From an uncultured Gammaproteobacteria bacterium (GTDB taxonomy: Bacteria; Pseudomonadota; Gammaproteobacteria; Pseudomonadales; Pseudohongiellaceae), in the NCBI GenBank assembly GCA_903887045.1, contig CAISOD010000006.1, positions 1-44,744 of the forward strand: a stretch of 44,744 nucleotides of DNA, read 5' to 3'. Of this stretch, positions 29,164-37,748 are shown one piece after another. Below the pieces are notes generated by a model. That model was not told the DNA's origin, did no database searches, and saw only the letters and a program-made list of their open reading frames with translations. Numbering within the stretch: position 1 is the first letter of the stretch; every line of letters starts with the position of its first letter. The position numbers were made by a program, and so were the translations under genes.

Positions 29164-29754
29164 TTGGCCAGGGCGAGCAGTAAAGAAACCGACGAACAGC
29201 TGGTCAACCGGGTATTCAAAGGTGAGATGTACGCCTTCGATCTGCTTGTGCTGCGTTACCAGCACCGGCTGTTGGGCCTGATAGGCCGCTTGGTGCGCGA
29301 TCCACATGAAGCCGAGGACATCGCACAGGAAACCTTTATCAAGGCCTACCGCGCGCTGGCCAATTTTCGTGGTGAAAGTGCTTTCTATACTTGGCTTTAT
29401 CGTATCGCCATCAATACGGCCAACAACTATCTGGTATCGCGTGGCCGCCGTCCACCGGATAGCGATCTCGATGTTGATGATGAAGAGCAGATTGAGGCGC
29501 AAGTGGCGCTTGCCGACAACGACAATCCCGAGTCCAACCATCAGCGCGATGAATTGAAGAAGGCAATAGACCAGGCCATTGCGGAACTACCGGAAGATCT
29601 GAGGACGGCGTTCACTTTGCGTGAATTCAGCGGTCTCAGCTACGAGGAAATTACCGAAATCATGGATTGCCCGGTGGGCACCGTGCGGTCGCGTATCTTC
29701 AGGGCGCGGGAAGCGATCGACAACAAGATCCGCCACCTGCTGGAACCTGATTGA
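29164..29754 (+). CDS. rpoE: RNA polymerase sigma factor RpoE (AlgU)
   Basis: This is a group 4 (ECF) sigma factor that directs the envelope-stress response. The 196-residue product contains region 2 ([44 protein letters not shown]) and region 4 ([28 protein letters not shown]), nearly the same as P. aeruginosa AlgU. The first start after an in-frame stop is TTG 29164, with CAGGAGAG nine bases before it, and the product then aligns at its N-terminus with AlgU. A rare TTG start may hold down basal levels. It is followed, after an unusual 162-base gap, by its anti-sigma gene. Confidence 0.95.
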   Translation: MARASSKETDEQLVNRVFKGEMYAFDLLVLRYQHRLLGLIGRLVRDPHEAEDIAQETFIKAYRALANFRGESAFYTWLYRIAINTANNYLVSRGRRPPDSDLDVDDEEQIEAQVALADNDNPESNHQRDELKKAIDQAIAELPEDLRTAFTLREFSGLSYEEITEIMDCPVGTVRSRIFRAREAIDNKIRHLLEPD

Positions 29755-29761
29755 TTTTTTT

Positions 29762-29789
29762 TGAACTATTCATGTGTGGCGTTGTCTAT
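29762..29789 (+). promoter_or_regulatory. Candidate sigma-E promoter between rpoE and rseA
   Basis: TGAACTA (29762-29768) and TCTAT (29785-29789) are 16 bases apart and resemble the sigma-E pattern GGAACTT-N16-TCTAA/TCTGA. A T8 run just before it resembles the upstream T-rich element of such promoters. It would give the anti-sigma gene its own stress-induced transcript. Confidence 0.4.
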
Positions 29790-29916
29790 GCAGATAGCGG
29801 ACACAGAACGGCTTCGGGATGCAGGCCGTGCTTGCTTCGGCATGTGGCGCAAATGATACACATACAATACATAAGTCGAATAAAATCAGAAGGTTATAGA
29901 GAGAGGCAGGGTAAGC

Positions 29917-30642
29917 ATGGCGAATGGCATGAATGACTGTATGGAAGACCGTCTGAGCGGAAGCAATGCCCATCCCCGGGCAGGTGCACCACGTGCTGAG
30001 CTGCTGGAATCCCTGTCGGCCCTGATGGATGACGAAGCCGAGTCGCTCGAAGTCCGCCGGATTGTCAAAGCGGTTGGTGAAACGCAGGACCTGGCCGCCT
30101 ACTGGCGTCGATACCACGCAGTGCGAGCTTCGTTGCAGCAGGACGTGCACCAACGTCCCTCCGTTGATTTGCTGCCGGGCATCCGCGCTGCGTTGGCCGA
30201 TCAGCAGCCATCCACCAGAATGTCAGCCGGCAGTATTGCGGGTCGCCAGTTGGCAGGGCGCATTATGAAACTGGCTGGCCAGATGGCGATTGCTGCCTCA
30301 GTAGCTGCTGCTGTGCTTGTTGGTTATCCGGTGTTGGTGGCCAATCAGGGTGAGGCTACCGCTCCGCTTGTGGCCACCTCCACAACTGCAGAGCTTGTAC
30401 CCGCAACTGCACCTTCAACCGAATCCATGCCCACGCTCAATGGTGATTTCAGCCCATCGGCACTGGCACGGACCGTCAGCCTTGATGAGGCTGCCCGCGA
30501 TCGCCTTGAGAAGGCAGTGCGCAATTTCTCCGGTGCCTCGGCTGTTATTGATGCCGGCACTACACCGATGTTCAGGAACCAGTTGCAGCCGTTCTCCGGC
30601 ACTCCGGTTCCTGCCTCCACAACCCCCGACCAGTCCCGGTAA
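29917..30642 (+). CDS. rseA: Anti-sigma-E factor RseA (MucA)
   Basis: This is an inner-membrane anti-sigma factor that holds RpoE until cleaved by DegS/AlgW and RseP. The 241-residue product has the cytoplasmic sigma-binding domain (LESLSALMDDEAESLEVRRI, WRRYHAVRASLQ) at about 28-80 and one membrane segment (MAIAASVAAAVLVGYPVLVA) near 130-150. A periplasmic tail follows. ATG 29917 follows GAGAGG at a loose distance. The periplasmic tail ends in PDQSR; the C-terminal signal that starts DegS-type proteolysis is not obvious to me. The usual next gene, rseB, is absent. Confidence 0.92.
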   Translation: MANGMNDCMEDRLSGSNAHPRAGAPRAELLESLSALMDDEAESLEVRRIVKAVGETQDLAAYWRRYHAVRASLQQDVHQRPSVDLLPGIRAALADQQPSTRMSAGSIAGRQLAGRIMKLAGQMAIAASVAAAVLVGYPVLVANQGEATAPLVATSTTAELVPATAPSTESMPTLNGDFSPSALARTVSLDEAARDRLEKAVRNFSGASAVIDAGTTPMFRNQLQPFSGTPVPASTTPDQSR

Positions 30643-30790
30643 CAAACCGGGGCTGCTCGCCGGCCTGAAATTTTTGTGACTTGTTTGCGTCGCACTGCAG
30701 CATGATGCGTTCTCGTGCTGTGATGGCTTCCAGCGGGGTTGTATGATCGGCATCTTGACAGCGATGCCTGTCCGATTTTGCCAGAGTCAG

Positions 30791-31327
30791 ATGTCAGTCG
30801 AATCCGCCATAGTGACCTCACTTTCCGGGTGCAACATTACGCTGCAGCTTGCACGTGTGGGTAGCTGCGACCGTTGTGTAAAAAGCAACCGGCAAACCGG
30901 CTGCAGCCAATGGTTGCTGCACCAGCATGCAGGTTCCGTCACGCTGCCGCTTTCGACATTGGAATCCATCACCGGCACTGGTTTGCCTGCGGCGGGGGCC
31001 GTGGTTGAACTACGTTTGGATGACAAGTTACTGCTTGGTCTCGCCCTGCATTTTTACCTGCTGCCACTGGCATTCTTGTTGCTCGCCACCGGCATTGCCA
31101 GCATGCTGGGAGCATCGGAAACTTTGACTATGTTGGTGGCTGCAATTGCGCTGGCCACCGGCTTTCTCTGTCTGCCCGCAGTCACCGCTGCCTGCAAGCA
31201 GGTGGTTTGGCGGCCGGGCCATGCGCTGGTGAATACACCTTGGTCGCCAAAACAATGTCCCGATCCCAACCGAATTGAATACCAAAACCGAACGTTGAAT
31301 CCCGTACTGGAGTGGCCAGATGAATAA
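30791..31327 (+). CDS. rseC: RseC/MucC-family membrane protein
   Basis: RseC proteins are inner-membrane proteins encoded with sigma-E; related proteins in the SoxR-reducing system suggest a redox role. The 178-residue product starts with an N-terminal domain with a cysteine cluster (SCDRCVKSNRQTGC, about 29-42), then two membrane helices (LALHFYLLPLAFLLLATGIA and LTMLVAAIALATGF) joined by a short loop, and a charged C-terminus. ATG 30791 is preferred to ATG 30743 because it gives the normal short N-terminus before the Cys domain, though neither has a strong ribosome-binding site. It lies directly after rseA, where rseB would be expected first, and overlaps mucD by 8 bases. Confidence 0.88.
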   Translation: MSVESAIVTSLSGCNITLQLARVGSCDRCVKSNRQTGCSQWLLHQHAGSVTLPLSTLESITGTGLPAAGAVVELRLDDKLLLGLALHFYLLPLAFLLLATGIASMLGASETLTMLVAAIALATGFLCLPAVTAACKQVVWRPGHALVNTPWSPKQCPDPNRIEYQNRTLNPVLEWPDE

Positions 31328-32771
31328 GCAGTATTCGATAGCATTAACCCGCCGTACATGGGTCCGCACGATGGCAACCAGCCTGGTCCTTGCTGTTGTG
31401 TCGTCATTGAGCGAGGCGCAGAGCTTGCCGGATTTCACCGTATTGGTAGAGCGTAATGCCCCGGCCATCGTCAATGTCAGCACCACCTATGCTGCCGTCA
31501 GAGGCAATCCGCAGGACCGGGCAGAACTGGAAGATTTGCTGCGCTATTTCTATGGTGATCGAGCTCCACAGTTAGGGTTGCCTGATCCGGAACAAGGTGG
31601 AGAAGGGGGCGGTGAGCAGGGTCCGGACGGTGCCGGTGCCACTGGTTCAGGCTTCATCATCGACAGCAGCGGCTACATCGTGACCAATCATCACGTAATC
31701 GACGAAGCAAAAACCATTACTGTGACGTTGAACGACCAGCGTGAATTCGAAGCCACTGTTGTCGGTTCCGACGAACGTTCCGATCTTGCCGTGTTGAAGA
31801 TCGAAGCCACCAATCTGCCTGCTGTGAAGCTGGGCGAATCAGAAAATCTCAAAGTGGGTGAGTGGGTGCTGGCAATAGGCTCGCCATTCGGGCTGCAGTA
31901 CTCGGTGGCAGCCGGCATCATCAGTTACATGGGGCGTGCGCTGCCGACAGAAGGTTCCAACTATGTGTCCTATATCCAGACAGATGTTGCCATCAACCCT
32001 GGCCATTCCGGTGGCCCACTGTTCAACCTGGCAGGTGAAGTGATCGGTATCAATTCGCAGATATTCACCAACTCCGGTGGTTCGATCGGGTTATCTTTTG
32101 CCATCCCGGTGGATGTGGCCAAGAACGTAGTGGCACAGTTGCGCGAGAATGGCACAGTGCAGCGTGGCTGGATGGGTGTTGGTATCGATAATGTCAACCA
32201 GGAGCTGGCTGATGCATTCAACCTTGATCGTCCGCATGGTGCGCTGGTCAATGATGTCATCAAGGGCGGACCTGCCGAGGCGGCCGGCATTGCGACTGGC
32301 GATGTCATCACCAGCTTCAATGGCCATGATGTCCGCACGCGTGACGACCTGCCTTACTTCGTCGGCCTGGTGAAGCCTGGCACCGAGGTTCCTGTTGAAG
32401 TGGTGCGCAGCGGCAGCCCTCTGACCCTGCGTATGACAGTCGGTAATCTCGAAAATGCCAATGCTGTTGGCCAAAATACCCCTGCCACTGGCGGTGGCAG
32501 CCGGTTGGGACTCGAAGTGTCGCCGCTGGATCCGATGACACGTGAACAACTGGAACTCGATGCTGGAGTGGTAGTCGAAAGCGTCCGCGGTGCAGCGCAG
32601 CAAGCCCGTTTACAGCCCGGCGACATCATCGTGTCGCTCAACGGTGTCGAGTTGAACTCGCCGGAGGAGCTTGTTGCTCTGGAGCCCAACCTGCCAGTCG
32701 ACCGGCCGCTGCCAGTACTGGTGGTGCGCGACGAGCGGCAGACTTTCTTTACCGTCCGTATTGAACCTTGA
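31320..32771 (+). CDS. mucD: Periplasmic Do-type serine protease MucD/DegP
   Basis: MucD is a DegP-like protease/chaperone that removes misfolded envelope proteins and damps the sigma-E response. The 483-residue product has an N-terminal signal sequence with two arginines (ALTRRTWVRTMATSLVLAVV), a trypsin-like domain and two PDZ domains (about 275-365 and 395-480). The catalytic triad reads His125 (TNHHVI), Asp155 (RSDLAVL) and Ser230. The serine motif is NPGHSGGPLF instead of the usual NPGNSGGPLF, so His replaces Asn beside the nucleophile. A Gly/Glu-rich loop near 88-106 replaces part of the LA-loop region. Its start overlaps the rseC stop. Confidence 0.94.
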   Translation: MNKQYSIALTRRTWVRTMATSLVLAVVSSLSEAQSLPDFTVLVERNAPAIVNVSTTYAAVRGNPQDRAELEDLLRYFYGDRAPQLGLPDPEQGGEGGGEQGPDGAGATGSGFIIDSSGYIVTNHHVIDEAKTITVTLNDQREFEATVVGSDERSDLAVLKIEATNLPAVKLGESENLKVGEWVLAIGSPFGLQYSVAAGIISYMGRALPTEGSNYVSYIQTDVAINPGHSGGPLFNLAGEVIGINSQIFTNSGGSIGLSFAIPVDVAKNVVAQLRENGTVQRGWMGVGIDNVNQELADAFNLDRPHGALVNDVIKGGPAEAAGIATGDVITSFNGHDVRTRDDLPYFVGLVKPGTEVPVEVVRSGSPLTLRMTVGNLENANAVGQNTPATGGGSRLGLEVSPLDPMTREQLELDAGVVVESVRGAAQQARLQPGDIIVSLNGVELNSPEELVALEPNLPVDRPLPVLVVRDERQTFFTVRIEP

Positions 32772-32816
32772 TTCAAGAGAACACTGATTTCGCAACAACC
32801 TGATTTTATTGTGAAA

Positions 32817-32845
32817 ACAGGTGCCTTCTTCGTGGCGGCACCTGT
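32817..32845 (+). terminator. Hairpin between mucD and lepA
   Basis: ACAGGTGCC (32817-32825) pairs perfectly with GGCACCTGT (32837-32845) around an 11-base loop, 46 bases after mucD. The stretch behind it (GCCTTTCGG) is only weakly T-rich, so partial termination is the most I would infer. Confidence 0.5.
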
Positions 32846-32895
32846 GCCTTTCGGGTACACTCCGCGGCTTTTGGCAGTCAGGGTTTCAGCAGTCC

Positions 32896-34694
32896 GTGAG
32901 TGATCTCAGTCATATCCGCAACTTCTCCATCATTGCCCATATCGATCATGGCAAATCAACGTTGGCCGACCGTTTCATCCAGATCTGCGGTGGCCTGACC
33001 GAACGCGAAATGTCGGCCCAGGTGCTCGATTCGATGGACCTCGAAAAAGAGCGCGGAATCACCATAAAGGCCCACTCTGTCACACTGAACTATCCGGCCA
33101 AAGACGGCCGTATCTACCAGCTCAACTTCATTGATACTCCCGGCCACGTCGACTTCAGTTACGAAGTGTCACGCTCTCTCGCCGCTTGCGAAGGCGCCTT
33201 GCTGATTGTCGATGCAGCCCAGGGCGTTGAAGCCCAGTCAGTCGCCAACTGCTATACGGCGATCGAGCAGGGCCTCGAGGTGGTACCTATCCTCAACAAG
33301 ATGGATCTGCCACAGGCCGAGCCTGAGCGCGTGTGCAAGGAGATTGAGGAAATCATCGGCATTGATGCCACCGATGCAGTGCAGTGTAGTGCGAAGAGCG
33401 GCATGGGTGTCGAAGATGTGCTCGAAGCCATCATCCGGGATATTCCGCCGCCGCAAGGCAACATTGAAGACAAACTGCAGGCACTGATCATCGATTCGTG
33501 GTTCGACAACTACCTCGGTGTGGTATCGCTGGTACGTGTGCGGCAAGGAAGTGTTCGCAAGGGCGACAAGATCATCGCCAAGTCCCCGGCCGCGTACATA
33601 CCGTCGACAGCGTCGGCGTATTCAACCCCAAGCGCGACGTGCGCGACGTGCTGAACGCCGGTGAAGTAGGCTTCATCGAAGCCGGCATCAAGGAAATCCA
33701 GGGCGCACCTGTTGGTGACACCATCACGCATGCGAAAACGCCGGAAGTGGACAGCTTGCCCGGCTTCAAGAAAGTCCAGGCGCAGGTCTACGCCGGTTTG
33801 TTCCCGGTATCGGCCGACGACTATGAAGCATTCCGTGACGCGCTGGAAAAACTCACGCTCAACGACGCCGCGCTGCAGTACGAACCGGAAAGCTCAGATG
33901 CACTCGGCATCGGTTTCCGCTGCGGTTTTCTGGGTATGCTGCACATGGAGATCGTGCAGGAACGCCTGGAACGCGAATACAACCTTGATCTGATCACCTC
34001 GGCTCCCACGGTCGTTTATGAAGTGCTGACGCGTGACGGAGTCGTGTCGCGTGTGGACAGTCCGTCACGGCTGCCGCCGATGGGCAATATCGAAGAAATG
34101 CGCGAACCAATTGTGGTAGCCAACATGCTGGTGCCGCAGGACTATGTCGGTAACGTGCTGGCGCTGTGCGTCGAAAAGCGCGGTGTGCAGCAGGACATGC
34201 AGTTCATCGGCAACCAGGTGTCGATCAAGTACGAATTGCCGATGAACGAAGTAGTGCTGGATTTCTTCGATCGTCTGAAGTCAGTGAGTCGCGGTTACGC
34301 TTCACTTGACTATCACTTTGTCCGCTTTCAGGCTGCCAAGCTGGTCAAGCTCGACATTCTGATCAACGGCGACCTGGTAGATGCTCTGGCGTTGATCGTG
34401 CACCGCGACCAGGCGCACACAAAGGGCCGTGTTTTGACAGAAAAAATGCAGGAGCTGATACCACGCCAGATGTACGATGTGGCGATCCAGGCGGCAATCG
34501 GTGGCCAGATTGTTGCGCGCTCCACGGTGAAGGCAATGCGCAAGAACGTTATTGCCAAGTGCTATGGTGGAGACGTCAGCCGCAAGAAAAAACTGCTGGA
34601 AAAACAGAAAGCCGGCAAAAAGCGCATGAAGCAGGTGGGTACGGTGGAAGTGCCGCAGGAAGCGTTTCTGGCCATCCTGCGTGTCGATAAATGA
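32896..34694 (+). pseudogene. lepA: Elongation factor 4 (LepA) with a single frameshift
   Basis: LepA is a ribosome-associated GTPase of the EF-G family. The two reading frames together cover the whole protein. The first part has the G-domain motifs [18 protein letters not shown] and NKMDLP. The second has [30 protein letters not shown] and the LepA-specific C-terminus [18 protein letters not shown]. The frame breaks at 33588-33589 (CCCCGGCC): one extra G would give the expected continuation [12 protein letters not shown] and a 599-residue protein, the E. coli length. The start is GTG 32896, not the longer upstream frame. The change may be a real mutation or a homopolymer error. Both halves are otherwise fully conserved, arguing against old decay. 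Confidence 0.9.
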
Positions 34695-34769
34695 CGGGTG
34701 TAGACAGCGGCGGCGCCTGTGGAGTCCGACTGGTGTGATTGTTCAGACTAAGAGAAAAGCGAGCAAAAG

Positions 34770-35696
34770 ATGAACATTGATTTTTCCCTGGTGCTGGTTG
34801 TGTTGTCGGCAGTGACAGGCTTGGTCTGGCTGCTAGACATCGCTGCCTTTGCGCGCCCCCGGCAGCAAAAGGTGCTGGAGTATCTCGCCCGCCATGGTCT
34901 CAGTCTTGATGATTTCAACGCTTACGCCGCCACGCTCGACGAAGACGGCAAGCCGATCGGTAAACCCGCAGGTTCGGCGCAGGATCCGGTCAAACTGAAG
35001 CATCTGGTTGCTGCTGCTACATTGGCCCGCTTCTCGACGCCGGTGGAGTACGCAAGATCCTTCTTTCCGATCCTGTTTGCTGTGCTGGTGCTACGCTCAT
35101 TCCTGTTTGAACCTTTCCAGATTCCGACCGGCTCAATGATTCCGACGTTGAACATCGGTGACTTCATCGTCGTCAACAAGTTCGCCTACGGCTTGCGACT
35201 GCCCGTGACCGGCACCCGGATAGTTGACCTCGGAGAGCCGCAACGTGGCGATGTGATGGTGTTCATCCCGCCGCATGACCCCAACTACTTCATCAAGCGG
35301 GTAATCGGCTTGCCGGGCGACCATATCCGTTACGAAAACAATATTGTGTATGTCAACGGTGAACCGCTGCCGCAAGAGCAGGTAGGCGTGTTGCGAGACA
35401 AGGGTGTCATGCATTCACGCGAGACAGTTGGCGGGGTTACCCATGATATTTATACTGCAGCGACGCAGCGTTTCAGCCGGAGCTATGACTGGCTGCAACC
35501 GGAAGGTATGGTTATTCCTGCAGGCGAGTACTTCATGATGGGTGACAATCGCGACAACAGCAGCGATAGCCGCTATTGGGGTCCGGCATCCGGGGCCCGC
35601 ATTGTCGGCAAGGCTGTCGCAGTCTGGATGCACAAGCAGCCTGGGCTGTCTTTGCCGTCCTTCAGCCAGAATCGCTGGATAGAGAACGCGAAGTAA
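34770..35696 (+). CDS. lepB: Signal peptidase I
   Basis: LepB is an inner-membrane serine/lysine peptidase that cleaves Sec and Tat signal peptides at the periplasmic face. The 308-residue product has two N-terminal membrane helices (about 5-25 and 97-113). The catalytic serine is at 122 (IPTGSMIPT), the general-base lysine at 176 (FIKRVIGLPGD), and the late family motif is GDNRDNSSDSRYWG. The size is close to E. coli LepB (324). AGAGAAAAGCGAGC lies upstream of ATG 34770. The order lepA-lepB-rnc-era-recO is conserved in gammaproteobacteria. Confidence 0.96.
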   Translation: MNIDFSLVLVVLSAVTGLVWLLDIAAFARPRQQKVLEYLARHGLSLDDFNAYAATLDEDGKPIGKPAGSAQDPVKLKHLVAAATLARFSTPVEYARSFFPILFAVLVLRSFLFEPFQIPTGSMIPTLNIGDFIVVNKFAYGLRLPVTGTRIVDLGEPQRGDVMVFIPPHDPNYFIKRVIGLPGDHIRYENNIVYVNGEPLPQEQVGVLRDKGVMHSRETVGGVTHDIYTAATQRFSRSYDWLQPEGMVIPAGEYFMMGDNRDNSSDSRYWGPASGARIVGKAVAVWMHKQPGLSLPSFSQNRWIENAK

Positions 35697-35772
35697 ATAA
35701 CGCCAAGTAGCAAACGCAAAGCAGTCCACTGCCAAACACCGGCTGCTGTACCAACTACCACCCGGAGGATGC

Positions 35773-36153
35773 ATGAGACACTTCAACACCCAACTACCGG
35801 CACGTCAACGCGGCGCCTTGTATGCGGCTGTCATCCTGCTTTTGCTGGTAGGTGCCGTAATAACTGCCACCCTCAAGATCGTGCCTGCCTACAACGATAA
35901 CAATATCGTCAAGGCAGCGGTGAAATCCATTGCCGCGCGACCCGAACACAAGACCATGAGCATTTCCGACATACGCAAGGAAGTTTTGCGTTCACTGCGA
36001 GTGAACAATATCGAGAATTTCGATGCGGATGACGTGAAATCAACGCGTGAAGCTGGCAAGGACTATATTGACGTCGTCTATGAAACCAGCGTCCCGATGG
36101 TGGCCAACATCTCTGCTGTCGTCTCCTTCAACTACCGCTACAACAAGTTCTGA
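35773..36153 (+). CDS. DUF4845-family small membrane protein
   Basis: This is a 126-residue protein with one N-terminal membrane helix (GALYAAVILLLLVGAVITATL) and a periplasmic alpha/beta domain of unknown function (IVPAYNDNNIVKAAV, SISDIRKEVLRSLRVNNI, then DYIDVVYETSVPM). DUF4845 proteins lie between lepB and rnc in many gammaproteobacteria. The constant place suggests a link to signal peptidase or envelope work, but none is proven as far as I know. GGAGG stands four bases from ATG 35773. The gene is 12 bases from rnc. Confidence 0.88.
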   Translation: MRHFNTQLPARQRGALYAAVILLLLVGAVITATLKIVPAYNDNNIVKAAVKSIAARPEHKTMSISDIRKEVLRSLRVNNIENFDADDVKSTREAGKDYIDVVYETSVPMVANISAVVSFNYRYNKF

Positions 36154-36165
36154 TCTGCAGTCACG

Positions 36166-36840
36166 TTGATTACCCTGCAAACCAGACTGGCTTACCAATT
36201 CCGTGATCCGGCACTGTTGCAACTGGCGTTATGCCACCGCAGTGCCGGTAAACCCGACAACGAACGCCTCGAATTCCTCGGTGATGCCGTGCTGGGCTTC
36301 ATCGTCGCCGATCTGATCTATCGTCGGCATCCTGCTGCCTCTGAGGGTGAACTCAGCCGCTTGCGCGCAAAGCTGGTACAGCGCTCCACGCTGTCAGCCA
36401 TAGCGCGCCAGTTGAAGCTGGGTGACCACTTGAGGTTGGGGCAGGGTGAGTTGAAAAGCGGAGGCGCCCAGCGTGAATCGATTCTGGCCGATGCGATGGA
36501 AGCGCTGCTGTGCGCGCTGTACCTGGATGGCGGCCTTGCTGTTTGCACCAGCAAGCTGGAAGCGTGGCTGACTCCCCTGCTGGACGATACCGGCAGCGAA
36601 GAGCAGCCTGCCAAGGATGCCAAGACCCGTTTGCAGGAATGGCTGCAGGCCCACAGGAAACCGTTGCCGGTTTATACCGTCGCTCACATCAGCGGTAGTG
36701 ATCATGCGCAGCATTTCACTGTGAGCTGTCAGGTGGCGCCGTTGGCAATTGCAGTACAGGGTAGCGGCAGTAGCCGCAAGGAAGCCGAACAGCAGGCCGC
36801 CGCGCTGGCGCTGCAACAATTGGAGCCGCGCCGTGGCTGA
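36166..36840 (+). CDS. rnc: Ribonuclease III
   Basis: RNase III cuts double-stranded RNA, processing rRNA precursors and regulating mRNAs. The 224-residue product has the catalytic signature NERLEFLGDAVLGF, the second acidic site ADAMEALLCALYLDGG, and a C-terminal double-stranded RNA-binding domain (KTRLQEWLQAHRKPLPVY, GSSRKEAEQQAAALAL). The start is TTG 36166, the only initiator that leaves the full N-terminus, so translation may be weak. The 3' end overlaps era by 8 bases, and the rnc-era pair is classical. Confidence 0.95.
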   Translation: MITLQTRLAYQFRDPALLQLALCHRSAGKPDNERLEFLGDAVLGFIVADLIYRRHPAASEGELSRLRAKLVQRSTLSAIARQLKLGDHLRLGQGELKSGGAQRESILADAMEALLCALYLDGGLAVCTSKLEAWLTPLLDDTGSEEQPAKDAKTRLQEWLQAHRKPLPVYTVAHISGSDHAQHFTVSCQVAPLAIAVQGSGSSRKEAEQQAAALALQQLEPRRG

Positions 36841-37732
36841 ATCTGAACAAACCCGCTGCGGTCTGGTGGCACTGGTGGGGAGGCCGAATGTCGGCAAGTC
36901 CACACTGCTGAATCATCTTGTTGGCCAGAAGGTCAGCATCACCTCGCGCAAGCCGCAAACCACCCGCCAACGCGTACTGGGTATCAAGACGCTAGGCGGT
37001 GCACAGTTGATTTTCGTCGACACGCCTGGCTTCCATCAGGGTTATCGCAAGGCGCTCAACCGCCACATGAACCGTACCATCAGTGCTACGCTGCTCGACG
37101 TCGATGTCGTGTTGTTCGTCATTGACCGCCTTGGCTTCAGTGAAGAAGACGACGCGCTGCTGCAACAACTGCGATACCTGACGCGTCCTGTGTTCCTCAT
37201 CATCAACAAGACCGATGAACTCGATGACATAACGGCACTGTTGCCGTTCATCGACAGTGTCCGTCAGCAACACCCGCTGTTTGCCGAGATCGTGCCGCTG
37301 TCCGCTCTCAAGCAGCAAGGCACTGATGCCTTGGAAGCCACGTTGGTGCGCTACCTGCCGGAGCAGCCGTGGTTTTATCCGGATGATCAGTTGACCGATC
37401 GCAGTGCCCGCTTTCTTGCCGCTGAATTCGTGCGTGAGAAGATCACACGGCAGATGGGCGACGAACTGCCGTACGAAACCGCGGTTGAAATCGAGGAGTT
37501 CCGCCAGGAAGGCGCCATTTGCCACATCAGCGCAGTGATCCTGGTGGAGAAGGAAACCCAGAAGGCCATGTTGATCGGCAATGCCGGTTCACGCCTCAAG
37601 CTGATTGGCACCGAAGCCCGCAAGGAAATGGAGCGCATGTTCGACAGCAAGGTCATGCTCAAGCTGTGGGTCAAGGTAAAGGCCGGCTGGTCCGACGACG
37701 AGCGGGCATTGCGCAGCCTCGGCTTCGACTGA
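36833..37732 (+). CDS. era: GTPase Era
   Basis: Era is a GTPase that binds the 3' end of 16S rRNA and supports 30S assembly. The 299-residue product has G1 GRPNVGKST, G3 VDTPGFHQ and G4 NKTDEL, followed by a C-terminal KH domain (KAMLIGNAGSRLKLIGTEAR). A longer frame exists upstream, but it runs through rnc out of frame. GTG 36833, overlapping the rnc stop by 8 bases, gives the family length (E. coli 301) and a normal N-terminus. It is 16 bases from recO. Confidence 0.96.
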   Translation: MAESEQTRCGLVALVGRPNVGKSTLLNHLVGQKVSITSRKPQTTRQRVLGIKTLGGAQLIFVDTPGFHQGYRKALNRHMNRTISATLLDVDVVLFVIDRLGFSEEDDALLQQLRYLTRPVFLIINKTDELDDITALLPFIDSVRQQHPLFAEIVPLSALKQQGTDALEATLVRYLPEQPWFYPDDQLTDRSARFLAAEFVREKITRQMGDELPYETAVEIEEFRQEGAICHISAVILVEKETQKAMLIGNAGSRLKLIGTEARKEMERMFDSKVMLKLWVKVKAGWSDDERALRSLGFD

Positions 37733-37748
37733 AAGGGAGCCGGCGCCG

